Assembly (NCBI GenBank): GCA_024699575.1
Contig: JAILPF010000496.1
Location: forward strand, 1-15,158
Source of the DNA: Acetatifactor sp.
GTDB lineage: Bacteria; Bacillota; Clostridia; Lachnospirales; Lachnospiraceae
DNA length: 15,158 nt
Reading direction: 5' to 3'
Below, in pieces: positions 1 through 7,143 of the stretch; within the stretch, counting starts at the first letter, position 1; every line of letters begins with the position of its first letter. The position numbers and the translations under genes were made by a program. The notes beneath the pieces are model-generated. The model saw only the letters and a list, made by a program, of their open reading frames with translations, made no database searches and had not been told where the DNA came from.

Positions 1-84
1 TAATTACTGCCAGACAAAATATGTATGAATACAGGTTGAATACACAGTGCCTAGAGTGCATCAGCTTTCATTAATTTACCATTT

Positions 85-684
85 TCATCGTTTTCTATAG
101 ACAATGTATCCTTGCTCTATCAAATCGGATACAAAAAACTCTCTTTGTGATACCTTTCCGGTACTTCTTGTAGAATCGATAATTCTTATTTGGCTTTTTT
201 CCTTATCAATAAATTCTTTGAATATCATTACATGAGAACGAATTGCTAAAACATCACCTTGTCTAATCTCACTAAAATCGATAGCGTCTGCAATATTTGG
301 AATATCTCTCGCTGCAATCTTTTTCGGCAATCCCCAACAAACCGTCACCAGACCGGAACAATCTACACCAACTGAATGATAACTTCCATATCTTGAGGTA
401 TCTTCCGGTACATTGCCCGCATATTTTCCATCGGAAATTCCCTGATCAAATTCCTCTAAAGAAGAGGCATTTCCCCATCCATATGGAACTCCCTTATTTA
501 TTTCATTTGGTTTCCACCAACCACAATTTAATAGTTTGCCTTTCCAAGTTGCATCAGGAGTATCAACATATCTATCATTTTCATCTATGCCGTGCATTAC
601 ATTTTTATCGGTGGGATACCATTCATGTTCAGCATATAAAAGTGCTTTTTCAACAACCGCTTTGCCCCAAGTATTGTTCTCCAT
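85..684 (-). CDS. NlpC/P60-type cysteine hydrolase without signal peptide
   Basis: Predicted 199-aa protein of the NlpC/P60 (papain-like) superfamily, whose members usually cleave peptide or amide bonds in peptidoglycan stem peptides. The visible signature is VDCSGLV at residues 107-113, with Cys109 as the likely nucleophile. GDVLAIRSHVMIF (143-155) follows and supplies the likely catalytic His151. A third polar residue may come from the IIDSTRST stretch near 168-175, but this is uncertain. The N-terminal 100 residues are Trp/Gly rich (GWWKPNE, YGWGN) and contain no hydrophobic signal peptide, anchor, SH3 or LysM repeats. Either it works in the cytoplasm or leaves by another route, or its substrate is not the wall. 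The ATG has only a weak GGCGG about 9 nt upstream. It lies 28 bp after the SCP2/cupin gene on the same strand, so co-transcription is likely. Both genes are AT-richer than the rest of the window. Family call fairly secure, substrate unknown. Confidence 0.75.
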   Translation of the reverse strand: MENNTWGKAVVEKALLYAEHEWYPTDKNVMHGIDENDRYVDTPDATWKGKLLNCGWWKPNEINKGVPYGWGNASSLEEFDQGISDGKYAGNVPEDTSRYGSYHSVGVDCSGLVTVCWGLPKKIAARDIPNIADAIDFSEIRQGDVLAIRSHVMIFKEFIDKEKSQIRIIDSTRSTGKVSQREFFVSDLIEQGYIVYRKR

Positions 685-712
685 TTATCAAATCCGCCAT
701 TCAATTTAATAA

Positions 713-1441
713 CTATCCTCTTCCCAAATACAACAGCTGCAATACAACTGAATCATTGCTTGTTATTTGTACTTCACCGGAAGGTTCAATATGGTAATAA
801 GTCTTTTCCTCTATCTCTATTTTTTTATTATCAGTAAAAATAATTCCCTTACCTTGAAGCACATAGAGGGAAAAAGGAATAGGTGGTTCCCTTAGTACCT
901 CACCTTGGTTTATCTCGAAATAAGCATGTTTTATTCCCTTTTCAAAATCGGAGTATAATCCAATAACATTTACCCCATGTGCCTTTCCGCAGAGCATGGA
1001 ATCAACTTTAGCAAAATGAAAATTTTCTATATTAAAAAATTCGTCCATTATATGTAATCTGTGTGCAAAGGATACTGCTTCCTCAGCATTTTTTTTGTTT
1101 AGATACAATATCCTCGTTTCGTCTATATATTTGGGCTCGATAAACCTTTTCGTATATCCGGATTCCTTAGACAGGCAAGACATAGCAGTCATCATAGTCA
1201 GTTCATGTGTATATAGTTTTTTTAATGTAGCGTATGACATGACAAGGGTATCTTCTACACTGATTTCAGTATCATAAAATAATTGAATCTTACCATCTTT
1301 TACTTGTATCTGTACAATTGTGGTTTCGGACTCACCTACAATATCATATTCGAGCGAGATATAAAAATCAGTGGTTATTTTCTGTTGAAAACTCCTACTA
1401 AACTCTTGAAAAATATGTTTTACATCATTCCCTTGATTCAT
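713..1441 (-). CDS. SCP2-like plus cupin-like fusion protein, function unknown
   Basis: Predicted 242-aa soluble protein without signal peptide or membrane segments. Residues about 10-100 resemble a sterol-carrier-protein-2-like fold: amphipathic helix, then strands around VQIQVKDGKIQLFY (43-56) and a DTLVMSYATLKKLYT segment (64-78) like the SCP2 pattern of an assessed threshold followed by a short helix. Residues about 150-240 look like a single cupin barrel (YVLQGKGIIF at 193-202, YHIEPSGEVQI at 216-226, ending LQLLYLG). The classical cupin metal ligands (HxH) are absent, so metal-dependent catalysis is doubtful and a ligand-binding or sensory role is more likely. Start ATG is supported by AAGGAGG at 1454-1460, 12 nt upstream. 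It is the first gene of a minus-strand pair with the NlpC/P60 gene and diverges from the polytopic membrane protein gene. Both domain calls are by eye and tentative; the gene itself is well supported by length and RBS. Confidence 0.7.
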   Translation of the reverse strand: MNQGNDVKHIFQEFSRSFQQKITTDFYISLEYDIVGESETTIVQIQVKDGKIQLFYDTEISVEDTLVMSYATLKKLYTHELTMMTAMSCLSKESGYTKRFIEPKYIDETRILYLNKKNAEEAVSFAHRLHIMDEFFNIENFHFAKVDSMLCGKAHGVNVIGLYSDFEKGIKHAYFEINQGEVLREPPIPFSLYVLQGKGIIFTDNKKIEIEEKTYYHIEPSGEVQITSNDSVVLQLLYLGRG

Positions 1442-1453
1442 CCTATTGCTTAA

Positions 1454-1460
1454 CCTCCTT
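1454..1460 (-). promoter_or_regulatory. Strong Shine-Dalgarno for the SCP2/cupin gene
   Basis: Read on the minus strand this is AAGGAGG, a full match to the anti-Shine-Dalgarno complement. It sits 12 nt before the ATG at 1441, slightly farther than usual, and fixes that start. Confidence 0.7.
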
Positions 1461-1512
1461 TTTCAATATGGAATCCCCCATCGATTGAACTGCAATTCAT
1501 TCATCCAACACA

Positions 1513-1542
1513 ATTATCTCATATAAAATCACGATAATACAA
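1513..1542 (-). promoter_or_regulatory. Candidate promoter for the SCP2/cupin - NlpC/P60 pair
   Basis: On the minus strand, TTGTAT (1537-1542) and GATAAT (1513-1518) are separated by 18 nt and resemble sigma-A -35 and -10 boxes. The implied leader is about 65 nt. Moderate match in an AT-rich region, so chance occurrence is possible. Confidence 0.35.
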
Positions 1543-1567
1543 GATATTTTCTTTTTGACATAGCATG

Positions 1568-1576
1568 TGATATACT
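1568..1576 (+). promoter_or_regulatory. Candidate extended -10 promoter for the polytopic membrane protein gene
   Basis: TGATATACT matches an extended -10 (TGn plus TATACT). No good -35 lies 16-18 nt upstream; the perfect TTGACA at 1555-1560 is only 10 nt from this -10, which is too close. The predicted start of transcription is near 1583, leaving a leader of about 34 nt that contains the AAGGAGGAG site at 1597-1605. Confidence 0.4.
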
Positions 1577-1616
1577 GAAATGTAAAATTACGATATAAGG
1601 AGGAGAAACAGCCTTC

Positions 1617-3605
1617 GTGGAAAGAATTGGAGAATTTTTATACAAATACAGATATCTGTGCGGACTCCTCATAATAGTACTGGCGGTCGTTTTTGATTTA
1701 AACGGATCCTCGATAGGTATGTGGAATGAAGCATTTTCCCTTCCGGACAATCACGTGCTTGCGGGCACGCCAAGGGCAATCAGAACGGATGAATGGCGTG
1801 CTTTAACGCCTATGACCATATCGCAGAACAAGGCATTCTCCTGGTTCTCTGACATCATTCGAGGTACACGGACGGATGTTTTTATGATTTATCCGTTGCC
1901 GGTGCTGACCCCGTTTATCCTATTCCGACCATTTCTTGCAGGGTATCTTGTGTTGGGAGCATCCAGAGGACTTGCATTTTTCTGGGCGGCAAGACTTGTT
2001 TTTTTATGGCTGTCATCTGTAGAACTTTTCTATATGCTGTCAAAACAGAAGGGCTTAAGTGCGCTGGGAGCAACATTAATAGCCTTTTCTCCGCTGATTC
2101 AGTGGTGGTTTGCGGTGAATTCACTGGTGGAAATGATAATTGCCGGAAACTATGCGGTGGTGGCATTTGACAAATACTTAAGTGACCAAGACACGAAGAA
2201 GCGAGCGGGCTATGCTTTTGCAATTGCGTGGTGTGCCGGAGTGTTCGGTCTTTCTCTTTATCCGGCATGGATGGTGCCCCTTGCCTATGTTTATCTTGCT
2301 TTGGCAATCTGGATACTGGTAAGCCGGTTTGGACAGATTGGCATGAAACGGACAGACATTCTTATCACCATTCTTGCGGGAGTGATTCTTCTGGCGTCCG
2401 TGGGGATTATCGTATATATTTCAAGGGACACAATCGCTACCGTGGCCGGTACGGCCTATCCAGGAGCAAGATTTGAGACCGGTGGAGGCATGTGGAAGGA
2501 GAATTTTTACTATGTTTTCAACGCATTTTATCCGACAGTCGGGTATTTTGGCAGTTCCAATGCCTGCGAAACATCAGCCTTTATGAGTTTTTTCCCCATG
2601 GGAATCGTGCTGGGAGGTATGGATGTTATTGCCCGCGCACGAAAGAAGAGTAAGCAGGACTTGCCGGTGATACTGATGCTTGCTTTATCGGTATTTTTTC
2701 TGATATATTGCGGTGTGGGTTTCCCCGGTTTTTTGGCAGAGATTACGCTCCTTTCCCAGTCACCTGCATACAGATGCATAGCGATTATCGGTTTCATCCA
2801 GATCCTTTTGATGGTAAGAACCTTGAGCAGGGTGGAGAGGTGTGAGAATCCCGGGGAAAAAGAAAGAACGCAGACAGCGCTTGCTGCGGAAACGATAGTT
2901 ACGGCATTGACGGCTGTGATATTGAGCGCGGTTGCGGTATACGGGGGAATCCTCTGTACCGAGGGATATCTCGGAAAGAAAAGAGCTCTGATCATGGGAC
3001 TTATTCTCACAGTAATCTTCTTCGGAATGATGAATTATCAGAGGTTCAGAGTAATTACGAACGTATTGATGGTCGGGTTGGTATTCTATGCGGGTGCGAC
3101 GGTGAATCCCGTGCAAAAGGGACTGTCGACCATCTATGAGAGTGAACTTGCGGGAATGATTGCGGATGTGGTGGCAGAAGACCCCGGTGCGCTTTGGATA
3201 GTGGATGATATGAACAATGAGATGACCAATTATCCTATTATGATGGGGGCAGCCACAGTCAATTCCACCAACACATACCCGGCATTGGAAAGGTGGTCTG
3301 CAATTGATTGTGACGGGGCGAACAGCGATATTTATAACCGATACGCGCACATTGCAGTTTCCATTGTCAGTGCCGGAGAGGGCACAGGCTTTGAATTGCT
3401 TGCAGCAGACAATTTCAAGGTGAATATGACTCCGGGGGATTTGAAGACACTTCAGGTGGACTATATTCTCACGGACAGGGAGTTGGAAAAGTTTTCAGAT
3501 TCACAAGTGACATTTACCCTTGTAGGGGTGGATGAAAGCGATAGAAGAGCGGATAATCCTGACGTGAGATATCGGATATATAAAGTAGAAGGAAGCAAGA
3601 GGTGA
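1617..3605 (+). CDS. Large polytopic membrane protein, GT-C/YfhO-like appearance
   Basis: Predicted 662-aa protein with about 12-13 hydrophobic segments between residues 11 and 497 (first at about 11-28, last at about 477-497). A hydrophilic C-terminal domain (about 500-662) is probably extracytoplasmic. The first large loop after helix 1 carries PRAIRTDEW (52-60). An acidic pair (Asp58-Glu59) at this place is reminiscent of the catalytic first loop of GT-C polyprenyl-phosphate-sugar glycosyltransferases. The overall plan also resembles YfhO-type and related uncharacterised large membrane proteins of Clostridia that are thought to decorate surface polymers. The specific donor and acceptor cannot be read from the sequence. 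The start is GTG at 1617, chosen because AAGGAGGAG ends 11 nt upstream and no ATG lies in frame nearby. It appears monocistronic and ends 2 bp from the stop of the convergent metallophosphoesterase gene. Gene certain; function tentative. Confidence 0.8.
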   Translation: MERIGEFLYKYRYLCGLLIIVLAVVFDLNGSSIGMWNEAFSLPDNHVLAGTPRAIRTDEWRALTPMTISQNKAFSWFSDIIRGTRTDVFMIYPLPVLTPFILFRPFLAGYLVLGASRGLAFFWAARLVFLWLSSVELFYMLSKQKGLSALGATLIAFSPLIQWWFAVNSLVEMIIAGNYAVVAFDKYLSDQDTKKRAGYAFAIAWCAGVFGLSLYPAWMVPLAYVYLALAIWILVSRFGQIGMKRTDILITILAGVILLASVGIIVYISRDTIATVAGTAYPGARFETGGGMWKENFYYVFNAFYPTVGYFGSSNACETSAFMSFFPMGIVLGGMDVIARARKKSKQDLPVILMLALSVFFLIYCGVGFPGFLAEITLLSQSPAYRCIAIIGFIQILLMVRTLSRVERCENPGEKERTQTALAAETIVTALTAVILSAVAVYGGILCTEGYLGKKRALIMGLILTVIFFGMMNYQRFRVITNVLMVGLVFYAGATVNPVQKGLSTIYESELAGMIADVVAEDPGALWIVDDMNNEMTNYPIMMGAATVNSTNTYPALERWSAIDCDGANSDIYNRYAHIAVSIVSAGEGTGFELLAADNFKVNMTPGDLKTLQVDYILTDRELEKFSDSQVTFTLVGVDESDRRADNPDVRYRIYKVEGSKR

Positions 3606-3607
3606 CC

Positions 3608-4843
3608 TTACGGTACCACATGGTAGTGCCGAAAATCTTTCCCTTTGTCTTTCTCGAGCTGTCGGAAATAATCTGAGAATTCCGGCAGTTCTTCTTTTAT
3701 AAATTCCATCATTTCACCATCCGGGTCGATTGCTTCGTAGGATACCATATCACCGCTGAAATAGCAATAATTAGCCTGAGTGAAAAAATCTGCTATTTGA
3801 TTTTGCTCCGTTTCCGTCAAAGTAGTCTCCGCCAGAGCTTCTCTGGTGGGATTGCTCATCTTGTCCACACAGTAGTAACCATACTCATCAAATCCGTCCG
3901 CATTCACATTTGTCTCTACTGTGTGATAATCCACTTCTCCCTCTGTAAATTCGAGACTTGCATATTGATTGGGATATACAGAAAGTGCGGAGGTGAGAAT
4001 CTCTGTCAAATCATCCTCCGTAGTATAGTGCTGTATATGCATATGACCGCTTAAAAAAAGATTCACACCGTAGCCTGTCAACAGTTGCCGCAGTTTGCCG
4101 GCATTGGTGATGACATAACCGGAACGGAACAGTTCATTCTGAGCATTGAGGTTCTGATGCCCAGCAGCCAGGACGTAGACGCCGTCTTTTTGTGCGCGTT
4201 TCAGTTGCTTCTCGATCCATTCGACTGTCTCGTCGGTGTAGCTATACATCGCATTAACGGTATTGAAATCCAACATAAGAACTCGCAAGGAATCATTTAG
4301 CTGGTACATATAGCTTGCACTCGCGGTATCCGCAGAGAGTGCTTCATCAGGTCCGAATTCCCTGTAAATATTTTTAAAATCCTGAGTGGATGCGGATGGA
4401 ACCTGCATGGAAGTATCCTCCGAATAGCTGGCGGCGTAAGGGTTGTATACATCATGATTTCCGGGGAGCACAAGGACAGTAATTCCGGCAGCTTCCACGG
4501 AGCGCAATTTTTCGGCTAAATCTTCATGGCTTTCCAGGGCACCGTTAAAGGTAAGATCTCCTGTGAGAATTAAAGCCTCGGGTTTTTTCTCAATTACTTC
4601 GCTCAGGAAACTATCCGTGATTTCTTCGATATACATCATACATTTGCCATCCCGACCATCGATTACTTTTTGGAATTTCTCTCCGTAATCATTGATGCGG
4701 GGAGAGATATAATGAATATCGCTTGCTACGATGATGTCTGCATTTGGCTGTGCAGGGGTATTATTGCTTCCGCATCCGGTTAGAAGAAAAAGAGAGGATG
4801 CGGCAATGATCAATTGTAAAGGGGGAAGTATCTGTTTTTTCAT
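3608..4843 (-). CDS. Lipoprotein metallophosphoesterase (calcineurin-like)
   Basis: Predicted 411-aa exported lipoprotein. Residues 1-24 form a type II signal peptide with lipobox LLTGC (Cys24), so it should be anchored to the outer face of the membrane. The calcineurin-like metallophosphoesterase motifs appear in order: SDIHY (Asp42, His44), GDLTFNGA (Asp96), GNHD (128-131), GHQNLN (His229) and GHMHIQ (His267, His269). All dinuclear-metal ligands expected of the family are present, so it is probably an active phosphomonoesterase or phosphodiesterase. The substrate (nucleotide, phospholipid or polymer phosphate) is not evident. Residues about 300-411 form an acidic extension of no recognised family. 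It reads in the same direction as spoVAF but starts 84 bp after that gene ends, with an inverted repeat in between, so it probably has its own control. It converges on the polytopic membrane protein gene with only 2 bp between stops. Confidence 0.9.
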   Translation of the reverse strand: MKKQILPPLQLIIAASSLFLLTGCGSNNTPAQPNADIIVASDIHYISPRINDYGEKFQKVIDGRDGKCMMYIEEITDSFLSEVIEKKPEALILTGDLTFNGALESHEDLAEKLRSVEAAGITVLVLPGNHDVYNPYAASYSEDTSMQVPSASTQDFKNIYREFGPDEALSADTASASYMYQLNDSLRVLMLDFNTVNAMYSYTDETVEWIEKQLKRAQKDGVYVLAAGHQNLNAQNELFRSGYVITNAGKLRQLLTGYGVNLFLSGHMHIQHYTTEDDLTEILTSALSVYPNQYASLEFTEGEVDYHTVETNVNADGFDEYGYYCVDKMSNPTREALAETTLTETEQNQIADFFTQANYCYFSGDMVSYEAIDPDGEMMEFIKEELPEFSDYFRQLEKDKGKDFRHYHVVP

Positions 4844-4864
4844 TTTGTCACCACATATTTTTGC

Positions 4865-4901
4865 GTAGTAGATGGTAAATATTGTTGGTTGTTTCTACTA
4901 C
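4865..4901. repeat. 8-bp inverted repeat upstream of the metallophosphoesterase gene
   Basis: GTAGTAGA (4865-4872) and TCTACTAC (4894-4901) are perfect reverse complements separated by 21 nt. They lie in the 84-bp gap before the metallophosphoesterase start at 4843. The spacing places the arm centres 29 bp apart, near three helical turns, which could fit a dimeric regulator. There is no T-run in either direction, so it is not a terminator. A perfect TTGACA on the minus strand (4926-4931, overlapping the spoVAF stop) lies upstream but lacks a convincing -10 at normal spacing. Confidence 0.45.
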
Positions 4902-4927
4902 CAGTCTGTAACATAGCACGGATTGTG

Positions 4928-6388
4928 TCAACTTTTTTTTGATGGATGCATGTGACCGCGGTTCCAGACCCTGCTGGGCTGAGCTTTATAAGTGGGACTT
5001 CGAAACAAAAGGGAGTAAAGCGCTTTCCTGTTAAACGGAAACAGTGGCCAGAAGTAACTGAATCCTCCGTAAGTTGGCGTGGTGATGATTGACACAAGTG
5101 TCAGAACCAATGAAATAACAAATCCATATACTCCGAAAAGTCCGGTTGAAAGAATCAGAAAAATCCGGTAGATGCGAATTGCCTCACTGAAGCATAAATG
5201 GAAGATTGACAGGGAACAAAGCAACGTGACTGCTCCGTAAAACAGCACTTCCGTGGATGCCCAATTTAAGCTGACAGCAATGTCACCTATGAGAAGACCG
5301 CCCACAATGGAAAGAGAACCGGAAAATTTTCCGGAACTCAGCGCACCGGCATATTGAAATAGATCCAGAAAGAACTCCACTGCCAGCACATAGAACGTCA
5401 AACGTGCCGGAGAGTGCTCAGCGGAGGTGAGCAGTTGCCACTGCAGGGTCTGCTCAGGGAAATAGGCAGTCAAAAGTAAAAAGAGAGGCATGAGCAACAG
5501 GCTGACAGGGATACACAGAAATCGGATTAACCGAAAATAAGTGCCAACCAGTGGACTTTTGTAGTAATCCTCCGGACTTTGCGTAAACTGGAAAATAGTG
5601 CAGGGAAGCACCATGACAGAGGGAGAGTTGTCCACGATAATGAGAATATGTCCCTCTGCAAGATAGCTGCAGGCCACATCCGGGCGCTCTGTCTGTAAAA
5701 TGGCGGGAAGAGGATGATACCATTTCCTGGGCAGTAGCAGCTCCTCCAGACTCTTGGAGCCAATGGTCAAGGCAGTAACGTTCAGGGAATCGATTTTATC
5801 CCGGATTGCTTTCAAAAGCTCCGGACTGGCTTTGTCTTCCAGGCAGACAACGGCGACATCCGTTTTGCTGCAAGTCCCCACTTTGTGCATATAAAAGGAC
5901 AGATGAGAGGAGCGGATTCGACGCCTTATCAGGACGGTGTTAAGCAACAGTGTCTCCACGAAGCCGTCCCTCGCACCTTTGGTGATATGCTCTGTATCCG
6001 GCTCCTCCATGCTTCTGGACGGATAAGTACGCACATCGATGATGATTGCCTGAGCGAAACCGTCCACAAACAGAACGGAAGGGCCGCTTAGCGCTTCCTC
6101 CAGAATCAAAGTCCAATCGTCTGCCAGTGTTGCCTGCACATATCCTATTTTTCTGTTTAAGAACAGAGTAATGTCATGGACGGTATCGGTCTCGGTGAAG
6201 CTTTCGCTCTGCAGGTCGGAGAAGATCCGTTGCAGGATTCCGGTATCGCAAAAGCCGTTGACGCCCAGAAAGTAACATTTTGTGGTCCCGAGAAGCAGGT
6301 CTCTGGTAATCAGATCAAAGCTTCTGCCAATCGGCAGAAGCTGGTGCAGGGTTTCGATATTTTTGCTCAAATCTTGTGTCAGTCGCAT
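4928..6388 (-). CDS. spoVAF: GerA-family spore germination protein, SpoVAF-like
   Basis: Predicted 486-aa protein of the GerA/SpoVAF family, inner spore-membrane proteins linked to nutrient germination and to the SpoVA dipicolinate channel. A hydrophilic N-terminal domain (1 to about 280) holds the family signature: FVDGFAQAIIIDVRTYPSR (107-125), EEPDTE (128-133), GARDGFVETLL (138-148) and NTVLIRRRIRS (150-160). LAEGHILIIVDNSPSV (243-258) and GTYFRLIRFL (282-291) then lead into about five membrane segments. FWPLFPFNRKAL (446-457) sits near the end. The RDGFVET and FRxxRF wording suits SpoVAF better than GerAA, but the subgroup is a judgement by eye. The start at 6388 is preferred: it has GGAGG 4 nt upstream and begins where family members usually begin. 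An in-frame ATG at 6427 would add 13 residues and has only AAGGA. It follows ytaF directly and is probably co-transcribed. No other spoVA gene is nearby. Confidence 0.85.
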   Translation of the reverse strand: MRLTQDLSKNIETLHQLLPIGRSFDLITRDLLLGTTKCYFLGVNGFCDTGILQRIFSDLQSESFTETDTVHDITLFLNRKIGYVQATLADDWTLILEEALSGPSVLFVDGFAQAIIIDVRTYPSRSMEEPDTEHITKGARDGFVETLLLNTVLIRRRIRSSHLSFYMHKVGTCSKTDVAVVCLEDKASPELLKAIRDKIDSLNVTALTIGSKSLEELLLPRKWYHPLPAILQTERPDVACSYLAEGHILIIVDNSPSVMVLPCTIFQFTQSPEDYYKSPLVGTYFRLIRFLCIPVSLLLMPLFLLLTAYFPEQTLQWQLLTSAEHSPARLTFYVLAVEFFLDLFQYAGALSSGKFSGSLSIVGGLLIGDIAVSLNWASTEVLFYGAVTLLCSLSIFHLCFSEAIRIYRIFLILSTGLFGVYGFVISLVLTLVSIITTPTYGGFSYFWPLFPFNRKALYSLLFRSPTYKAQPSRVWNRGHMHPSKKS

Positions 6389-6451
6389 AGTTCCTCCGGA
6401 AATACTTTTTTGTGATAGCATTCCCATGCAGTCCTTTGCTTATGCGTCCTG

Positions 6452-7015
6452 TCATGATAAAAACCCGCAGACACATTCCCAGATTCCAAGAACAATCAGT
6501 AGAATACCGGCGAGAAAATCAGCTTTTGATTCGGTGACTTTTTGGCGGCAGCATTTTCCCAGACGATTGCCGAGAAAAAGAAAGAAAAAAGAAAAGAAGA
6601 ATGTGGCGGCTGTAGCGTGGGAAACCGGAAGCCCTGCGATTCCGGCGCTTAAGCCAATCCCCATATTGTTGGCGGACAGAGCGATGGAAAGAGAGAGCGC
6701 CTGGGAAAAAGGGAGGGATGCATCTGTTTTCTCTGCCACTGGCGCGGGGGGAAACAGACGAAACTTCAAAAGGTAATAAATGCCATATACGATGAATACA
6801 CTGCTTCCAAGTATTGTTGCGAAGCTGCGCGGCATAAACAGCAGAAAGGAGGAGCCGATTCTCAGGGCACAGCAGGTACCCGCCAGCGTAATCAGACTGA
6901 TGAACAGATTCTGCCACAGCCGTATGTGGATACTGCGGACGCCGTACCAGATGCCGACCAAAAGTGCATCGAGGCTGACAGAGACTCCAAAGAGGAGTGA
7001 TGGAATGAATTGCAT
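6452..7015 (-). CDS. ytaF: YtaF-type sporulation membrane protein (MntP-like)
   Basis: Predicted 187-aa membrane protein with six hydrophobic segments in two pseudo-repeats. The first repeat has SVSLDALLVGIWYG (12-25), where Asp16 matches the conserved acidic residue of MntP-type cation exporters. The second has LSIALSANNMGIGLSAG (109-125), with Asn116-Asn117 in the equivalent place. This arrangement fits the YtaF family, a relative of manganese exporter MntP that is found mainly in spore formers and annotated as a sporulation protein; its transported ion, if any, is not established. The start ATG is fixed by GGAGG at 7023-7027, 7 nt upstream. spoVAF begins 63 bp downstream (24 bp to its upstream alternative ATG), so the two look like a sporulation operon. 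It is divergent from the SLC13-type permease gene, 128 bp from that gene's chosen start at 7144. The length is slightly under the usual 200 or so residues, with no sign of truncation. Confidence 0.8.
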   Translation of the reverse strand: MQFIPSLLFGVSVSLDALLVGIWYGVRSIHIRLWQNLFISLITLAGTCCALRIGSSFLLFMPRSFATILGSSVFIVYGIYYLLKFRLFPPAPVAEKTDASLPFSQALSLSIALSANNMGIGLSAGIAGLPVSHATAATFFFSFFFLFLGNRLGKCCRQKVTESKADFLAGILLIVLGIWECVCGFLS

Positions 7016-7088
7016 GCAGAATCCTCCAAGAAAATCTTTATGATTACTATATTCTCTGTTTTGCTGAAAAGTTCGCGCCTTTCATTGG

Positions 7089-7117
7089 TTTACAAAACAG
7101 AAGCCTGATGATATGAT
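7089..7117 (+). promoter_or_regulatory. Candidate sigma-A promoter for the permease - ywlG - MATE operon
   Basis: TTTACA (7089-7094) and TATGAT (7112-7117) are separated by exactly 17 nt, each one mismatch from consensus. Transcription would begin near 7124. An ATG at 7129 would then be almost leaderless, which supports the downstream ATG at 7144 as the real start. Confidence 0.6.
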
Positions 7118-7143
7118 AGATAGGATTTATGAGGAAGATACAG

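Noticed and set aside
1..84. Possible gene fragment or terminator at the left edge
   Set aside because: No open frame, stem-loop or T-run strong enough to call was seen; the GTGC repeats near 47-60 are direct and short.
297..797. Plus-strand 166-codon open frame opposite the NlpC/P60 gene
   Set aside because: It overlaps a gene with clear family motifs, has no ribosome binding site, and its His/Pro/Leu-rich composition is typical of an antisense shadow.
1555..1560. Perfect TTGACA upstream of the gene at 1617
   Set aside because: The only good -10 (1571-1576) is 10 nt away, and the hexamer at 17-nt spacing is AAATGT, so it was not called as a -35; the extended -10 stands better alone.
2760..3350. 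Minus-strand 196-codon frame inside the polytopic membrane protein gene
   Set aside because: Antisense to a long hydrophobic protein with consistent codon use; the product is His/Arg-rich and unlike any protein family.
4840..5097. Minus-strand 85-codon frame bridging the end of spoVAF and the start of the metallophosphoesterase
   Set aside because: It is out of frame with both genes, lacks a ribosome binding site, and the junction is better explained by an intergenic control region.
6282..6776. Plus-strand 164-codon open frame opposite spoVAF and ytaF
   Set aside because: It is antisense to two recognisable genes and gives a basic, low-complexity product (run of Arg/Lys) with no family features.
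7129..7143. Upstream ATG for the SLC13-type permease
   Set aside because: It has no ribosome binding site and lies about 5 nt from the predicted transcription start, while the ATG at 7144 has GAGGAAG at good spacing.
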